Origin: Maribacter sp. 4G9
GTDB lineage: Bacteria > Bacteroidota > Bacteroidia > Flavobacteriales > Flavobacteriaceae
Direction of reading: 5' to 3'
DNA: 64,000 bases
Assembly: GCF_002742265.1 (NCBI RefSeq)
Contig: NZ_MDGL01000045.1
Span: 1-64,000 of the forward strand
Positions 8,731 to 18,235 of the stretch are shown here, in pieces. The translations under genes and the position numbers were made by a program. Each line of letters begins with the position of its first letter. Positions within the stretch are counted from its first letter, which is position 1. Below the pieces are notes generated by a model. That model made no database searches. It was not told the DNA's origin and worked only from the letters and a program-made list of their open reading frames with translations.

Positions 8731-10400
8731 TAGTTCACTGGTATTGGTTTGGAATTCAGGCCTGGATACAGTCCGTTTTCTGAAATTACGATTCTAATAT
8801 AGCCCACTTTTTCTTGATCAAACGAAGGAATGTCCAATATAAAGTCCGTAGTATCATTTTTGGACAACACCAAAGGGTTATTGTTTATAGGTTTGGGAAT
8901 GACAGGTTTTAAGCCCAAGGTATTTTTATACGGGCTCAAATAGGCAATTGAAAATGTAAGCTTGGACAATGCTATATCAAAGTCATAGGGATTGATGAGC
9001 TGCAGATGATAATAGGAACTACCCAGCACCACGATTTCCTCTTTCAAAGTACATTCAAGCTTTCTAAAAGAATTGAAATCTTCAATGTATTTGCCTTTAT
9101 AGTCCCAGCCATCGGGTTTGGTATATGAAAACGTATTATCACTGATGTATTTGGATAAATAGGCCACTTTTTTGCCCCGTACCCGTTCTTCGGATGTATC
9201 TATGGAATATTGGTTCTTCCTGTACATCACATTGTTCAGGGAGAAGGTTGGGATTCCCCCAGTATAAAATTCGTACATAGGTGCATTGCGATAGGAATTT
9301 TCAAAAACCACCGGAATGTCACCTACCTCCTCACGGATTGCATTGACCCATGTCTTGTTACCATGACTTTCGTAAAAAAAGTCGAAAAGTAAAGGTTGGT
9401 AGACAAGCCCGGCCCTTAAATATAGAATCAGCACAGCATTTATAATCCCCAGTCGTACAATCCATTTGAGCACCGTTTTATGTTCCAGCATGTAATTATA
9501 TACAATGAGAACCAAGGGTATGCAGATTACAATGATCCATTGGGTCTGTACCCTTCTGTTGAAACTTGAAAGAAAGAAAAACAGGATGACCCCATAGGTC
9601 AAGAATATAAGAGCACGTGTAAACAGATCCTTGCTTTTGGTTTTAAATAGGGCATAATAAATAAACGGAAAGGTCAGTCCAAATAGGGCGATCAGGTTTA
9701 CAAAAAAGCCCAATGTATACTTTTCAAACTGATAGGCGTCATTGGGTCGTTCATACAGATGGTACTTAATGCTAACAAAATCGTTCGCATAAAGCCAATA
9801 AAAATGTGGGGCATAGCAGAGTAAAGCAATGAGAACCGATAACCATGCGTACGAATTCCGTACCAATTTCAAATTTGACAGCAATACGAACAGAATGACC
9901 AGTACCGCATGGTATTTGCTATACATCAAGGCGGCCATAAAAACACCCAATAGGATGGCCGTTGGATAGCTTGGGTTTTTTAGGAGCCATTTATACGTTA
10001 AAAGAAAACAGGATGTAAAAAATAGCAAAGGGGTATCCGGAAGCGTAAAAAAGCCATAGGCATTCAATAAAGTCATGGAAAAGACCAAAATGAAAAAATG
10101 GGGTATGTACCTGTTTTTTTCCGGTTTGTCGATCAACGACCATAAGACCATGATATTTGCAGCGGAAATTATGCAGCTCATAAAACGGACGCCTAGCTCT
10201 CCATTAAAAAAAAAGCTGCTTATTTTTATAAGCAAGGCCACCAAGGGAGGATGGTCAAAATAGCCCCAGGCCATATGTTGGCTGTAGTACCAATAGTAGG
10301 CTTCGTCAAAAATCAGTTCCGTAAATGCGGATTGTATTAGGTTCAGGGCAAAAATTGCTGCGAGAAAATAATAAAATTGCCTAGGGATTTTTTCGAACAT
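8730..10400 (-). CDS. ArnT/GT39-like polyprenyl-phosphate-sugar glycosyltransferase
   Basis: A 556-residue inner-membrane GT-C protein with about 10-12 hydrophobic helices and a soluble C-terminal domain of about 200 residues. The first periplasmic loop carries the acidic motif LIFDEAYYW (about residues 29-37) and YFDHPPLVALL, as in ArnT/Pmt-type enzymes that use polyprenyl-phosphate sugars. The divergent neighbour 124 bases away is a polyprenyl-phosphate-mannose synthase, which makes exactly such a donor. A mannosyltransferase acting in the periplasm on protein or lipid is therefore a reasonable inference; the acceptor is unknown. Confidence 0.88.
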   Translation of the reverse strand: MFEKIPRQFYYFLAAIFALNLIQSAFTELIFDEAYYWYYSQHMAWGYFDHPPLVALLIKISSFFFNGELGVRFMSCIISAANIMVLWSLIDKPEKNRYIPHFFILVFSMTLLNAYGFFTLPDTPLLFFTSCFLLTYKWLLKNPSYPTAILLGVFMAALMYSKYHAVLVILFVLLSNLKLVRNSYAWLSVLIALLCYAPHFYWLYANDFVSIKYHLYERPNDAYQFEKYTLGFFVNLIALFGLTFPFIYYALFKTKSKDLFTRALIFLTYGVILFFFLSSFNRRVQTQWIIVICIPLVLIVYNYMLEHKTVLKWIVRLGIINAVLILYLRAGLVYQPLLFDFFYESHGNKTWVNAIREEVGDIPVVFENSYRNAPMYEFYTGGIPTFSLNNVMYRKNQYSIDTSEERVRGKKVAYLSKYISDNTFSYTKPDGWDYKGKYIEDFNSFRKLECTLKEEIVVLGSSYYHLQLINPYDFDIALSKLTFSIAYLSPYKNTLGLKPVIPKPINNNPLVLSKNDTTDFILDIPSFDQEKVGYIRIVISENGLYPGLNSKPIPVN

Positions 10401-10501
10401 TGGCGGTCGTTAAAGCCGTAAAATTACAAATTCAGATTGTTTTCCAATTCGTAAAATTTGTATAAAGGCCCTAAGTGATTTTTTCGCCATTATTAAAACA
10501 C

Positions 10502-10509
10502 TATTTTTG
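10502..10509 (+). promoter_or_regulatory. Candidate promoter for polyprenyl-P-mannose synthase operon
   Basis: TATTTTTG is a full match to the TAnnTTTG -7 element. The expected -33 position holds a T-run (TTTTCG at 10481-10486) rather than TTG. Transcription would start about 10515, which favours the second ATG at 10530 as the start of the downstream gene. Confidence 0.45.
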
Positions 10510-10529
10510 TGCCCTTATAGTATATGCCG

Positions 10530-11258
10530 ATGTCCAACAGTGTTGTAATCATTCCTACTTACAATGAAATTGAGAATATTGACGCGATAATCAATGCTGT
10601 TTTTGAATTGCCAAAGGACTTTCATGTCCTTATTGTGGACGATAACTCGCCAGACGGTACTGCGGACCGTGTGCGCGAATTACAGCTGCAGTTTCAGGAT
10701 AAGCTGTTTTTGGAAGTGAGGCAGGAAAAATCGGGTTTGGGTACGGCATACATCCACGGATTTAAATGGGCCATCGGTAGAAAATATGATTATATATTTG
10801 AAATGGATGCCGATTTCTCCCATAACCCAACGGATCTCCTACGATTGCTCAAGGCATGTGAAAAAGGGGCCGACGTGTCAGTGGGGTCCAGATACAAAAA
10901 AGGAGTGAACGTGGTCAACTGGCCCTTATATAGGGTCTTATTGTCCTATGGGGCGTCCGTGTACGTAAAAATGATTACAGGGATGCGGGTCCATGATCCC
11001 ACTGCTGGATTTGTTTGTTACAAGAGATATGTTCTCGAAAACATCGATTTGGATTCCGTTCGTTTTGTGGGCTATGCCTTTCAGATAGAAATGAAGTTTA
11101 GGGCCTACCTGAAAAATTACAGAATTGAAGAGGTTTCCATTATCTTTAAGGATAGGGTAAAAGGTAAATCCAAGATGAGTTCCTCCATAATCAGTGAGGC
11201 TATCTGGGGCGTTTTTATCATGAAACTCCGCAGCCTTTTTCAAAAAAATAGATTTTAA
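10530..11258 (+). CDS. Polyprenol monophosphomannose synthase (GT2, DPM1-like)
   Basis: A soluble GT2 enzyme of 242 residues. It opens with SVVIIPTYNEIENI, followed by VDDNSPDGT (nucleotide binding) and EMDADFSHNP (the DxD-type metal site), then SRYKKG. These are the marks of DPM1-type synthases that transfer mannose from GDP-mannose to polyprenyl phosphate. An in-frame ATG two codons upstream (10524) is possible, but it would leave almost no leader from the candidate promoter. It lies one base ahead of dihydroorotase and is divergent from a GT39-type transferase that could use its product. Confidence 0.92.
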   Translation: MSNSVVIIPTYNEIENIDAIINAVFELPKDFHVLIVDDNSPDGTADRVRELQLQFQDKLFLEVRQEKSGLGTAYIHGFKWAIGRKYDYIFEMDADFSHNPTDLLRLLKACEKGADVSVGSRYKKGVNVVNWPLYRVLLSYGASVYVKMITGMRVHDPTAGFVCYKRYVLENIDLDSVRFVGYAFQIEMKFRAYLKNYRIEEVSIIFKDRVKGKSKMSSSIISEAIWGVFIMKLRSLFQKNRF

Positions 11259-11259
11259 A

Positions 11260-12594
11260 ATGGGTAAAATACTATTAAAAAACGGCAGGGTCGTAAATGA
11301 AGGTTCCATTGAGGAACTGGATATCCTTTTGGAAGGGGACTATATTTCGCGAATCTCCAAGGATATTTCGGAAAGGGAAGCCACCGTCATCGATTTGGAT
11401 GGAAAATACATACTCCCCGGCATCATAGACGACCAAGTGCATTTTAGGGAGCCTGGGCTTATCCATAAGGGTAATATAGCCACAGAGAGTAGGGCCGCCA
11501 TTGCCGGAGGCATTACGACCTATATGGAGCAGCCCAATACAAACCCGCAGACCACAACGATTGCCAAACTGGAGGAAAAACATGCCATGGCCAAGGAAAC
11601 TTCCTATGCCAATTATTCCTTTTTGTTTGGGGGAACCAACGATAATCTGGAAGAGCTGAAACGTTTGGACAAAAATGCCTGTTCCGGAATCAAGTTGTTT
11701 TTGGGTTCCTCTACAGGGAATATGTTGGTAGATAATGACGCGGTGATCGAAAGTATTTTTAGCAATACGGAGATGGTCATTTCCGTACATTGCGAGGATG
11801 AGACCACCATACGGCAAAACCTGGAAGTATACAGGGACCGGTATGGTGAGGATATCCCCATACAATATCATCCGCTTATCAGAAGTGAGGAAGCCTGTTA
11901 TCTATCTTCGTCCAAAGCGATTTCCTTGGCCAAAAAAACAGGGGCAAGATTGCACGTATTCCACCTTTCAACGGATAAGGAAATGGATTTGTTCCGAAAC
12001 GATATTCCATTGGAGGAAAAGAAAATTACGGCCGAGGTCTGTATCCATCATTTGTGGTTTTCAGATACCGATTATTTGGACAAGGGCACTTTGATCAAAT
12101 GGAACCCTGCTGTGAAGACGGCCAAGGACCGGGACGCTCTATGGAAAGCTTTGTTGGATGATAGGATCGATGTCATAGCAACAGATCATGCCCCGCATTT
12201 ACTCTCGGAAAAGGACAGCCCATATACAAGTGCCCCAAGCGGAGGGCCATTGGTGCAACATGCCCTGCCCGCCATGTTGGAAAAACATTTGGAAGGTGTT
12301 ATTGGTTTGGAAAAAATTGTAGAAAAAATGTGTCACAATCCGGCCAAGTTGTTCGATATTGCAAAGAGGGGCTATATCAGGGAAGGATATTTTGCTGATT
12401 TGGCCGTCGTTTCGTTGCAAGATCCTTGGCAGGTCTCCAAGGATAATATCTTGTACAAATGTGGCTGGTCGCCATTTGAAGGAAATTCCTTTCGGGCCAA
12501 GGTTACCCATACCTTTGTCAATGGGCATTTGGCCTATGACAACGGGAAACTATCGAAGAAAAGGAATGCCAAAAGACTCACTTTTGATAGATGA
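11260..12594 (+). CDS. pyrC: Dihydroorotase (amidohydrolase, class I type)
   Basis: A 444-residue zinc amidohydrolase that closes carbamoyl aspartate to dihydroorotate in pyrimidine synthesis. The metal motif DDQVHFREPGLIHKG (about residues 58-72) is classic. Further motifs are the SVHCEDE and LHVFHLST histidines and ATDHAPH (about 307-313). Length fits the class I/bifunctional-like branch. Allantoinases are close relatives, but dihydroorotase is the usual assignment in this synteny block. The start is one base after the preceding stop, so translation is probably coupled. Confidence 0.92.
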   Translation: MGKILLKNGRVVNEGSIEELDILLEGDYISRISKDISEREATVIDLDGKYILPGIIDDQVHFREPGLIHKGNIATESRAAIAGGITTYMEQPNTNPQTTTIAKLEEKHAMAKETSYANYSFLFGGTNDNLEELKRLDKNACSGIKLFLGSSTGNMLVDNDAVIESIFSNTEMVISVHCEDETTIRQNLEVYRDRYGEDIPIQYHPLIRSEEACYLSSSKAISLAKKTGARLHVFHLSTDKEMDLFRNDIPLEEKKITAEVCIHHLWFSDTDYLDKGTLIKWNPAVKTAKDRDALWKALLDDRIDVIATDHAPHLLSEKDSPYTSAPSGGPLVQHALPAMLEKHLEGVIGLEKIVEKMCHNPAKLFDIAKRGYIREGYFADLAVVSLQDPWQVSKDNILYKCGWSPFEGNSFRAKVTHTFVNGHLAYDNGKLSKKRNAKRLTFDR

Positions 12595-12682
12595 AAACCA
12601 CATAGGAGGACTTTGTAGCATAATCGTACAGTCCCTTAAAAGTATTTATGAAATATCAAATAGTTAACCTAGAATTAAAGGT

Positions 12683-13126
12683 GTGAAAAGATTTAGGATA
12701 GTCATACTCGTATTGGCATGCCTCACCGCTTGTGGTGAAAAACTCATAGAACAACCGGAAAACCTTATTCCAAAGGATAAGATGGTCTTGATCTTAAGGG
12801 ACATGGCGTTGATAAATGCTGCAAAAGGGGCCAATTTGGGAATTTTAAAGGACAATGCCGTAGAGCCCACAAGGTATGTTTTTGAAAAATATGGGATAGA
12901 TAGTGCTCAATTTGTGGTAAGTGACCGATACTATGCCTCCTTGCCAGTAGAGTATGAGGCTATTTATACTGAGGTGGAATCCTCTTTGGATGCCACCAGA
13001 ATTGAACTTGAGGAAGAAAAAAAAATTACCGATAGTCTTAAACTACTTGAAAGCAAACGCACAAGAAAGACTGTTTTGGACAGCTTGAAGCCTTCCCCTA
13101 TTGTGGGTAAAGACAGTCTTCCATAA
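12683..13126 (+). CDS. DUF4296 domain lipoprotein
   Basis: A 147-residue secreted protein with a lipoprotein signal (hydrophobic residues 5-15, then LTACGEK, Cys about 17). The DUF4296 core PKDKMVLILRDMALINAA is at residues about 30-47, and the C-terminal coil is Glu/Lys-rich. Function is unknown. The start is GTG; no nearer ATG keeps the signal peptide. Its last 29 bases overlap the 3' end of the convergent epimerase gene. Confidence 0.85.
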   Translation: MKRFRIVILVLACLTACGEKLIEQPENLIPKDKMVLILRDMALINAAKGANLGILKDNAVEPTRYVFEKYGIDSAQFVVSDRYYASLPVEYEAIYTEVESSLDATRIELEEEKKITDSLKLLESKRTRKTVLDSLKPSPIVGKDSLP

Positions 13127-14114
13127 ACTTTTTGGAAGTAAAGGCAATGGATGCTTCCAAAGGTTCAAATGAGATGTTCAGCGCCCTCTTCACTTTTTCA
13201 TTGTTATACGTTTCAGGATGTAACAGGGAATAAACCGAGTTTTTGGTAAGGGTTCTAGGTTTTCCGGTAATCAAGGTTTTCAAAAAATCAAAAAAACGGC
13301 CTATTTCCAATTGCCATTTTTTAAGTTCCTTCTTAGGGGGTTTCCTTCCAAGAATATGGGATATGGAGGTCATTATTTCCTTATAGGAAAGATTTTCGGC
13401 CACAAGAATAAACCTTTCGTTCTTTATCGAGGCCTTCATCAGCCTTGTCAATATCGAAACTACATCGGTTACGGAAACAAATCCCGTTCCCCCTGGGGGA
13501 TAATAGGAATAACCTTTGTTCACCATAGCGAATAGTTTCCCACTACCGTTCTCCCAGAATCCCGGACCTATGATTACGCCCGGGTTTACGATGACAACAT
13601 CCAGGTTTTCCTGAGAACCCCTCCATACCTCCATTTCGGCCGAATACTTGGTAAGGGCGTAGACGTTCGTGTTCAATTCGTTCCAATCATTGTTTTCCGT
13701 GGCATGTTTTCCAGGGACGCTTCTGCCAATGGTACCAATGGTACTTACATAACAGAGTTTCCGGATCTTATGATGGATGCAGAGATTGACCACATTCGCA
13801 GTTCCTTCCACATTGATTTTTAGAAGTTTTTTAAAGTCCCTTGGGTCAAATGAAATGAGGGCCGCGGCATGGTATACCTGTTCCATACCCAAAAAGGCAT
13901 TTTCCAAGGAAGGCAGATCTAAAATATCACCTTGTATCCAATCCACTTGGTCAAAAATGGATTCCGGATCGTCATGATAATAGGAAAAGACCTGTTTTAC
14001 GTGCCTTAGCTTTTCTTGTGTTCTATACAGGGCGCGGACCTTGACGTTGGACAGTACCAATCTTAAAATTAAATGGGATCCCACTAACCCAGTACCTCCG
14101 GTGACTAAAACCAT
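13098..14114 (-). CDS. NAD-dependent epimerase/dehydratase (extended SDR)
   Basis: A 338-residue extended short-chain dehydrogenase. The nucleotide motif VTGGTGLVGSHL follows the start directly, the DILD motif sits at about residue 63, and the active-site YxxxK is in NVYALTKYSAE. Members act on nucleotide sugars or on steroid- or flavonoid-like alcohols; no substrate can be assigned. The start at 14114 is chosen because the glycine-rich loop follows immediately; the longer frame to 14144 adds ten unconserved residues. It overlaps the convergent DUF4296 gene by 29 bases. Confidence 0.88.
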   Translation of the reverse strand: MVLVTGGTGLVGSHLILRLVLSNVKVRALYRTQEKLRHVKQVFSYYHDDPESIFDQVDWIQGDILDLPSLENAFLGMEQVYHAAALISFDPRDFKKLLKINVEGTANVVNLCIHHKIRKLCYVSTIGTIGRSVPGKHATENNDWNELNTNVYALTKYSAEMEVWRGSQENLDVVIVNPGVIIGPGFWENGSGKLFAMVNKGYSYYPPGGTGFVSVTDVVSILTRLMKASIKNERFILVAENLSYKEIMTSISHILGRKPPKKELKKWQLEIGRFFDFLKTLITGKPRTLTKNSVYSLLHPETYNNEKVKRALNISFEPLEASIAFTSKKFMEDCLYPQ

Positions 14115-14254
14115 ATTACATTCGTTTAAAGTAATGTCAACCAACTCATATTTAACATTTACTTGTGTTTAGGTATCTTTGGCTGCATACCAAATCCCTC
14201 TATGAAGGTTCAAATGTAGGAAATACCCCTGGATAAATTCCTCCTTAATTAGGG

Positions 14255-14285
14255 TTGATCAGCGGCGTAATTCCTTTTATATTTG
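14255..14285 (+). promoter_or_regulatory. tyrS promoter (Bacteroidota type)
   Basis: TTG at 14255-14257, a 20-base spacer and TATATTTG at 14278-14285 match the Bacteroidota -33/-7 consensus in sequence and spacing. Predicted transcription begins about 14291, leaving a leader of about 22 bases to the ATG at 14313. Confidence 0.65.
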
Positions 14286-14312
14286 CAGGGAATCAAAATG
14301 AAATCTTTAAAC

Positions 14313-15611
14313 ATGGCTTCAAACTTTGTAAAGGAGTTGGAATGGAGAGGAATGCTTCACGATGCAATGCCCGGAACGGAAGAATATCTAATGGAGGGTA
14401 TGCAATCTGCCTATGTGGGAATAGACCCAACTGCAGATTCCCTGCACATAGGTCATTTGGTGGGTGTCATGATGCTGAGACATTTTCAATTGGCAGGGCA
14501 TAAACCCATTGCGTTGGTAGGCGGTGCAACGGGTATGATCGGTGATCCATCCGGTAAATCCTCGGAGCGAAACCTATTGGACGAAGCCACGCTAAGACAT
14601 AATCAGGAAGCCTTAAAAAACCAACTTTCAAGATTTCTCGATTTTGAAAGCAATGCCGATAATGCCGCGGTCCTGGTGAATAATTACGACTGGATGAAGG
14701 ATTTTTCATTTTTGGATTTTATACGGGATGTTGGCAAGCATATTACCGTCAACTATATGATGGCAAAGGACTCGGTTAAAAAGCGACTTTCCGCCGAAGC
14801 AAAGGAAGGCATGTCATTTACGGAATTCACCTATCAGCTTGTACAGGGCTACGATTTTCTCCATCTATTCAGGACCCATAATTGTACCCTGCAAATGGGT
14901 GGTAGTGACCAATGGGGCAATATTACCACGGGTACTGAGCTGATCCGTAGAATAGGCGGCGGGAAGGGTTATGCCCTCACGTGTCCGTTGATTACCAAGG
15001 CCGATGGCACCAAATTTGGAAAGACCGAAAGCGGAAATGTCTGGTTGGATGCCGAGCGAACTTCCCCCTATAAATTTTATCAGTATTGGTTGAACACTTC
15101 GGACGCCGATGCGGAAAAATACATCAAGATCTTCACCTTTCTTTCCAAACAGGAAATAGTGGAACTAGTTGAGGAACATTCTCAGGCACCCCACCTAAGG
15201 GTGCTTCAACGCAAATTGGCCGAGGAAATTACGGAAATGGTACATTCAAAGGAGGATTTGGAAAATGCCGTGAAGGCGAGCGATATTCTTTTTGGCAAGT
15301 CCACATCCCAAGACCTCAAAGCACTGAACGAAAAAACTTTTTTGGACATTTTTGAAGGGGTTCCCCAGGCCGAGGTGCCCATGGCCTCCCTGGAAAATGG
15401 GTTGGATATGATTGCAGCCTTGTCCGCACAGACAGGATTTTTGGGCTCTAATGGAGAGGCGAGACGTGAATTGAAACAGAACTCCATTTCCGTAAACAAG
15501 GAAAAGGTGAAGGAGGACTACCTTATTGGCAAGGAAGACCTGATCAATGGAAAGTTTGTGTTGCTGCAGCGGGGCAAAAAGAATTATTACGTACTTACGG
15601 TAACCCAATAG
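14313..15611 (+). CDS. tyrS: Tyrosyl-tRNA synthetase
   Basis: A class I aminoacyl-tRNA synthetase of 432 residues that charges tRNA-Tyr. The HIGH motif is present as SLHIGHLVG (about residues 43-51), followed by [17 protein letters not shown]. The KMSKS loop appears as KFGKT (about 233). The C-terminus carries an S4-type RNA-binding domain ([14 protein letters not shown]). The frame also opens at TTG 14283 and ATG 14298, but [17 protein letters not shown] at 14313 matches the family N-terminus and fits the upstream promoter. Confidence 0.97.
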   Translation: MASNFVKELEWRGMLHDAMPGTEEYLMEGMQSAYVGIDPTADSLHIGHLVGVMMLRHFQLAGHKPIALVGGATGMIGDPSGKSSERNLLDEATLRHNQEALKNQLSRFLDFESNADNAAVLVNNYDWMKDFSFLDFIRDVGKHITVNYMMAKDSVKKRLSAEAKEGMSFTEFTYQLVQGYDFLHLFRTHNCTLQMGGSDQWGNITTGTELIRRIGGGKGYALTCPLITKADGTKFGKTESGNVWLDAERTSPYKFYQYWLNTSDADAEKYIKIFTFLSKQEIVELVEEHSQAPHLRVLQRKLAEEITEMVHSKEDLENAVKASDILFGKSTSQDLKALNEKTFLDIFEGVPQAEVPMASLENGLDMIAALSAQTGFLGSNGEARRELKQNSISVNKEKVKEDYLIGKEDLINGKFVLLQRGKKNYYVLTVTQ

Positions 15612-15741
15612 GCAACCTTTTCCACACTTTTCCATCTACTTAAAAAATGGTTTTATGAAATGAGCCAGAACAAGTCTTGATACCCACTGAGAGGGTCATT
15701 GGCGAATTGCATCTGACCATAAAAACAATATAAATAAACAG

Positions 15742-16131
15742 ATGAATCGGTTTTTAGGGTTGATGATTTTGGTTTTTCTGATTTCCTGTGATTCGGACAA
15801 TGACACCATTATTCAGGACACCGGTTTGAACGGGGAATGGATATTGCAGGAGGTAAGCTGTTTCTGTGCTTTCGATGCCGATGTCGATTTCTCGGAAACA
15901 AGATTGGTATTCGATACCCAAAAAAGTACCCTTACGGTTAATCATGAGGGGAGTGAACGATTTTTTAAGGAAGCGGGAGAATATAAGTATGGCGGTCAAA
16001 ACAATATTCTCGATTTTACCGATAACACCAGCTATCAATTCGAAGTTACCGGAAACCAATTGACTTTGGTCTACTTGGACAGGCCGGAAATTGCCGATGA
16101 TGAGGTGGCTTATTTTTTTATTAGGCCTTGA
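15742..16131 (+). CDS. Small lipoprotein, lipocalin-like
   Basis: A 129-residue protein with a lipobox (LVFLISCDSD, Cys about 16) and a short beta-rich body beginning GLNGEWILQEVSC. This G-x-W opening is typical of lipocalin-like flavobacterial lipoproteins. Function is unknown. It lies 130 bases after tyrS with no clear terminator between them, and is followed by a second lipoprotein of similar design. Confidence 0.75.
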   Translation: MNRFLGLMILVFLISCDSDNDTIIQDTGLNGEWILQEVSCFCAFDADVDFSETRLVFDTQKSTLTVNHEGSERFFKEAGEYKYGGQNNILDFTDNTSYQFEVTGNQLTLVYLDRPEIADDEVAYFFIRP

Positions 16132-16242
16132 GAAAACCAAAGGAATGAAAATGAGGATCTTTTAAAATACTTCACATTCCCTTAACGCAACCCATGAATA
16201 TTTGTAGTATCTTAAGGTAGAATTAATTAACCCCTTGAAGTT

Positions 16243-16689
16243 GTGCAAAAGCCATTTTTAACTTTATTGGTTATTATGCTTGTATTTGGATGTACCAACG
16301 ATGATTTGGTGCTCAAGGATAGGGATTTGCAATTTTCTAGTCAAAAATGGAAACTTGTCCAAATGACAGGTAGTGTGGCGAATTCCCTTACAGAGGGAGA
16401 TGATATGGAGTGGCAGGAATATTACATCTTCAATCCAGACGGTACCTTTATCAAAAGTAGTGAACGTGATGGTAGCCTGCTTGAAGCCACAGGAAGCTTT
16501 GAGATGGTAGAGTTCGACAACGACGATGCTGATTATCTGAAACTACTTTTTGAAACTGGAGGGGAATTGGCGGGTGGCTGCTATGGATACGGTACCGAAA
16601 CCTTACAATATATTTCTGCGGATAAACTTCAAAATACATGGATGGCGTGTGATGGACCTGGCCTGTTATACGAGATCCAAAAGAATTAA
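16243..16689 (+). CDS. Small lipoprotein, lipocalin-like
   Basis: A 148-residue protein starting at GTG with a lipoprotein signal ending VFGCTNDD (Cys about 17). The body begins SSQKWKLVQMTGS and includes EYYIFNPDGTFIKS, a pattern seen in lipocalin-like lipoproteins of this family of bacteria. Its stop overlaps the 3' end of the convergent LuxE-like gene by 4 bases. It may be distantly related to the preceding lipoprotein. No function can be assigned. Confidence 0.75.
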   Translation: MQKPFLTLLVIMLVFGCTNDDLVLKDRDLQFSSQKWKLVQMTGSVANSLTEGDDMEWQEYYIFNPDGTFIKSSERDGSLLEATGSFEMVEFDNDDADYLKLLFETGGELAGGCYGYGTETLQYISADKLQNTWMACDGPGLLYEIQKN

Positions 16690-17663
16690 AGGGTCATTAA
16701 ATTACACCCTCTAACATCGGAGTGGTCAAAACGTCCCAATACTTCAAATTTTCCATGGTCATATAGTTTTCCCAAATCTTGAGTGGCAATGAAGGAACAT
16801 GAGTAGATATTGGCAAGGTCGATTACGTTGATACCGCCGGTCCTACCCATAGGTAGCAATGTCAAGGGGTCTTCGGTATCCCGCACCAATATTTGCATCC
16901 AAGGTGGACATTCGAACAATGTATCACTTTGGGAATAGGCCTGGGAAAGCAATTCTGTCATACCATACTCGGAATGAATAGTCGGCACCCCAAACGCGTT
17001 TTTGAGAATTTCATGGAGTTCCTTACGTATCAACTCCTTTCTACGTCCCTTCATGCCCCCCGTTTCCATCACAATGGTATTTTCCAAATCCAATTGGAAT
17101 ACTTCGGCAAAATCCAAAAGGGCAAAGGACACTCCCATTAAAAGGGTTTTTTGTTTATTGGCCTCCTGTTTCATCAAAACCGATTTTAATTTCCGCAAGT
17201 CGTTCAGAAAAAAACCGCTATCAGGGTGTTTGCTTTTACCTATAAAATCGTGCACCATATAAATCAAGGAAGAACCCTCCCGCTCCAAATAGGAAGGTAA
17301 AAGCGCTAAAACACAATAATTTTCAATAGGCCCGTAGCTACTTTCAAAGCCTTTCAGGTAACTTTGTTCGTATAGGCTCAAGTCCGTTACATAGTGTTTG
17401 CTCGCGACGGAGCCAGTGGTTCCGCTACTGGTAAAAATGATTTCTTCCTTGTCCAAAGTACTAACAACCTTGTGTTCCTTGAAGAATTGAATGGGTAGAA
17501 ATGGAATTTCGGTTAGCTTTTTAATTTGCTCCGCTTCTATATTTAAATAGTCGCAGAACCTTTGGTATACCTGGTTATTTTGATACTGAAATCGAAAAAC
17601 TTCCAAACATTTGGTTTCAAATTCGGTCTTGGATGAAATATCAAAAATACCTTTTGGGCCCAT
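16686..17663 (-). CDS. LuxE/PaaK-like acyl-activating protein
   Basis: A 325-residue protein related to the LuxE acyl-protein synthetase branch of the adenylate-forming superfamily. The phosphate-binding loop is visible as IIFTSSGTTGSVASKHYV (about residues 75-92). The mid-region GVPTIHSEYGMTELLSQAY and the C-terminal GRFDHSDVRGCNLM are family hallmarks. LuxE activates fatty acids for reduction. In flavobacteria the role of these orphan copies is unknown; an acyl or aryl acid activation step is the safest statement. No reductase partner is nearby. Confidence 0.83.
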   Translation of the reverse strand: MGPKGIFDISSKTEFETKCLEVFRFQYQNNQVYQRFCDYLNIEAEQIKKLTEIPFLPIQFFKEHKVVSTLDKEEIIFTSSGTTGSVASKHYVTDLSLYEQSYLKGFESSYGPIENYCVLALLPSYLEREGSSLIYMVHDFIGKSKHPDSGFFLNDLRKLKSVLMKQEANKQKTLLMGVSFALLDFAEVFQLDLENTIVMETGGMKGRRKELIRKELHEILKNAFGVPTIHSEYGMTELLSQAYSQSDTLFECPPWMQILVRDTEDPLTLLPMGRTGGINVIDLANIYSCSFIATQDLGKLYDHGKFEVLGRFDHSDVRGCNLMTL

Positions 17664-17743
17664 GGAATATTCAATTCCCCGTAAAGGTAAAGAACCCTGT
17701 AGAATGTATCTTGAAAAGTAGGGTAAATCGGGTTCGAAAACTG

Positions 17744-18067
17744 TTACTTTACCACCAATTTCCTATTGATCGTTTTTTTGTTTTCGGTTACTTGGATAAC
17801 ATAGACACCTGGTGAAAGTCTGGAGATGTCCAAGGTCTTGTTCGTGATACGATCGGTCAAAACCAACTCACCAAAGACATCATAGATTCGTATTTCCTTG
17901 GTGTCGTTGTTCTCCGTGGTTACATAGACCATGTCTGCCGTGGCAGGGTTGGGATATAGTTTAAAACCTGAGATTTCCTCATTCTTTAATTTTCGAAAAT
18001 CAATTGTGTCCTGGCCATATACCATGAAGGAAAACCCCATTAAAAGGATAAAGTAGATTTTTTTCAT
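17744..18067 (-). CDS. T9SS type A sorting domain protein without cargo domain
   Basis: A 107-residue protein: a signal peptide (MKKIYFILLMGFSFMVYGQ), a linker of about 15 residues, then a complete type A T9SS C-terminal domain. That domain starts GFKLYPNPA and ends SPGVYVIQVTENKKTINRKL. Such domains direct secretion through the type IX system and attachment to the cell surface. Here almost nothing remains to be carried. The start at 18067 is preferred to 18091 because it gives a proper signal peptide. It is a close paralogue of the next gene upstream. Confidence 0.85.
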   Translation of the reverse strand: MKKIYFILLMGFSFMVYGQDTIDFRKLKNEEISGFKLYPNPATADMVYVTTENNDTKEIRIYDVFGELVLTDRITNKTLDISRLSPGVYVIQVTENKKTINRKLVVK

Positions 18068-18154
18068 TGGGCATCGATTTGGGATCAACACCCTAAAGTT
18101 ACTTCAATCCGCTAGGTTCAATGTAAAAATGTTGTAAACGATACTATTTTGTAT

Positions 18155-18170
18155 GTCAACAAGATAGCCC
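18155..18170. repeat. Copy 1 of a 16-base motif upstream of the T9SS mini-genes
   Basis: GTCAACAAGATAGCCC here and GTCAACAGGATAGGCC at 18599-18614 differ at two positions. Each lies 50-90 bases before the start of one T9SS mini-gene, in the same orientation. In the second copy its TTG (reverse strand) forms the -33 part of a promoter; here no good -7 element follows. Confidence 0.6.
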
Positions 18171-18235
18171 TTGCAATACATCGGATTTTTCATACCGATT
18201 ATCGACATGAAATAAATAAGATATAGGAGTGAAAT

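Noticed and set aside
11275-11871. Minus-strand open frame of 198 codons inside dihydroorotase
   Set aside because: The sense strand carries a complete enzyme with all metal ligands; the antisense frame has no family features.
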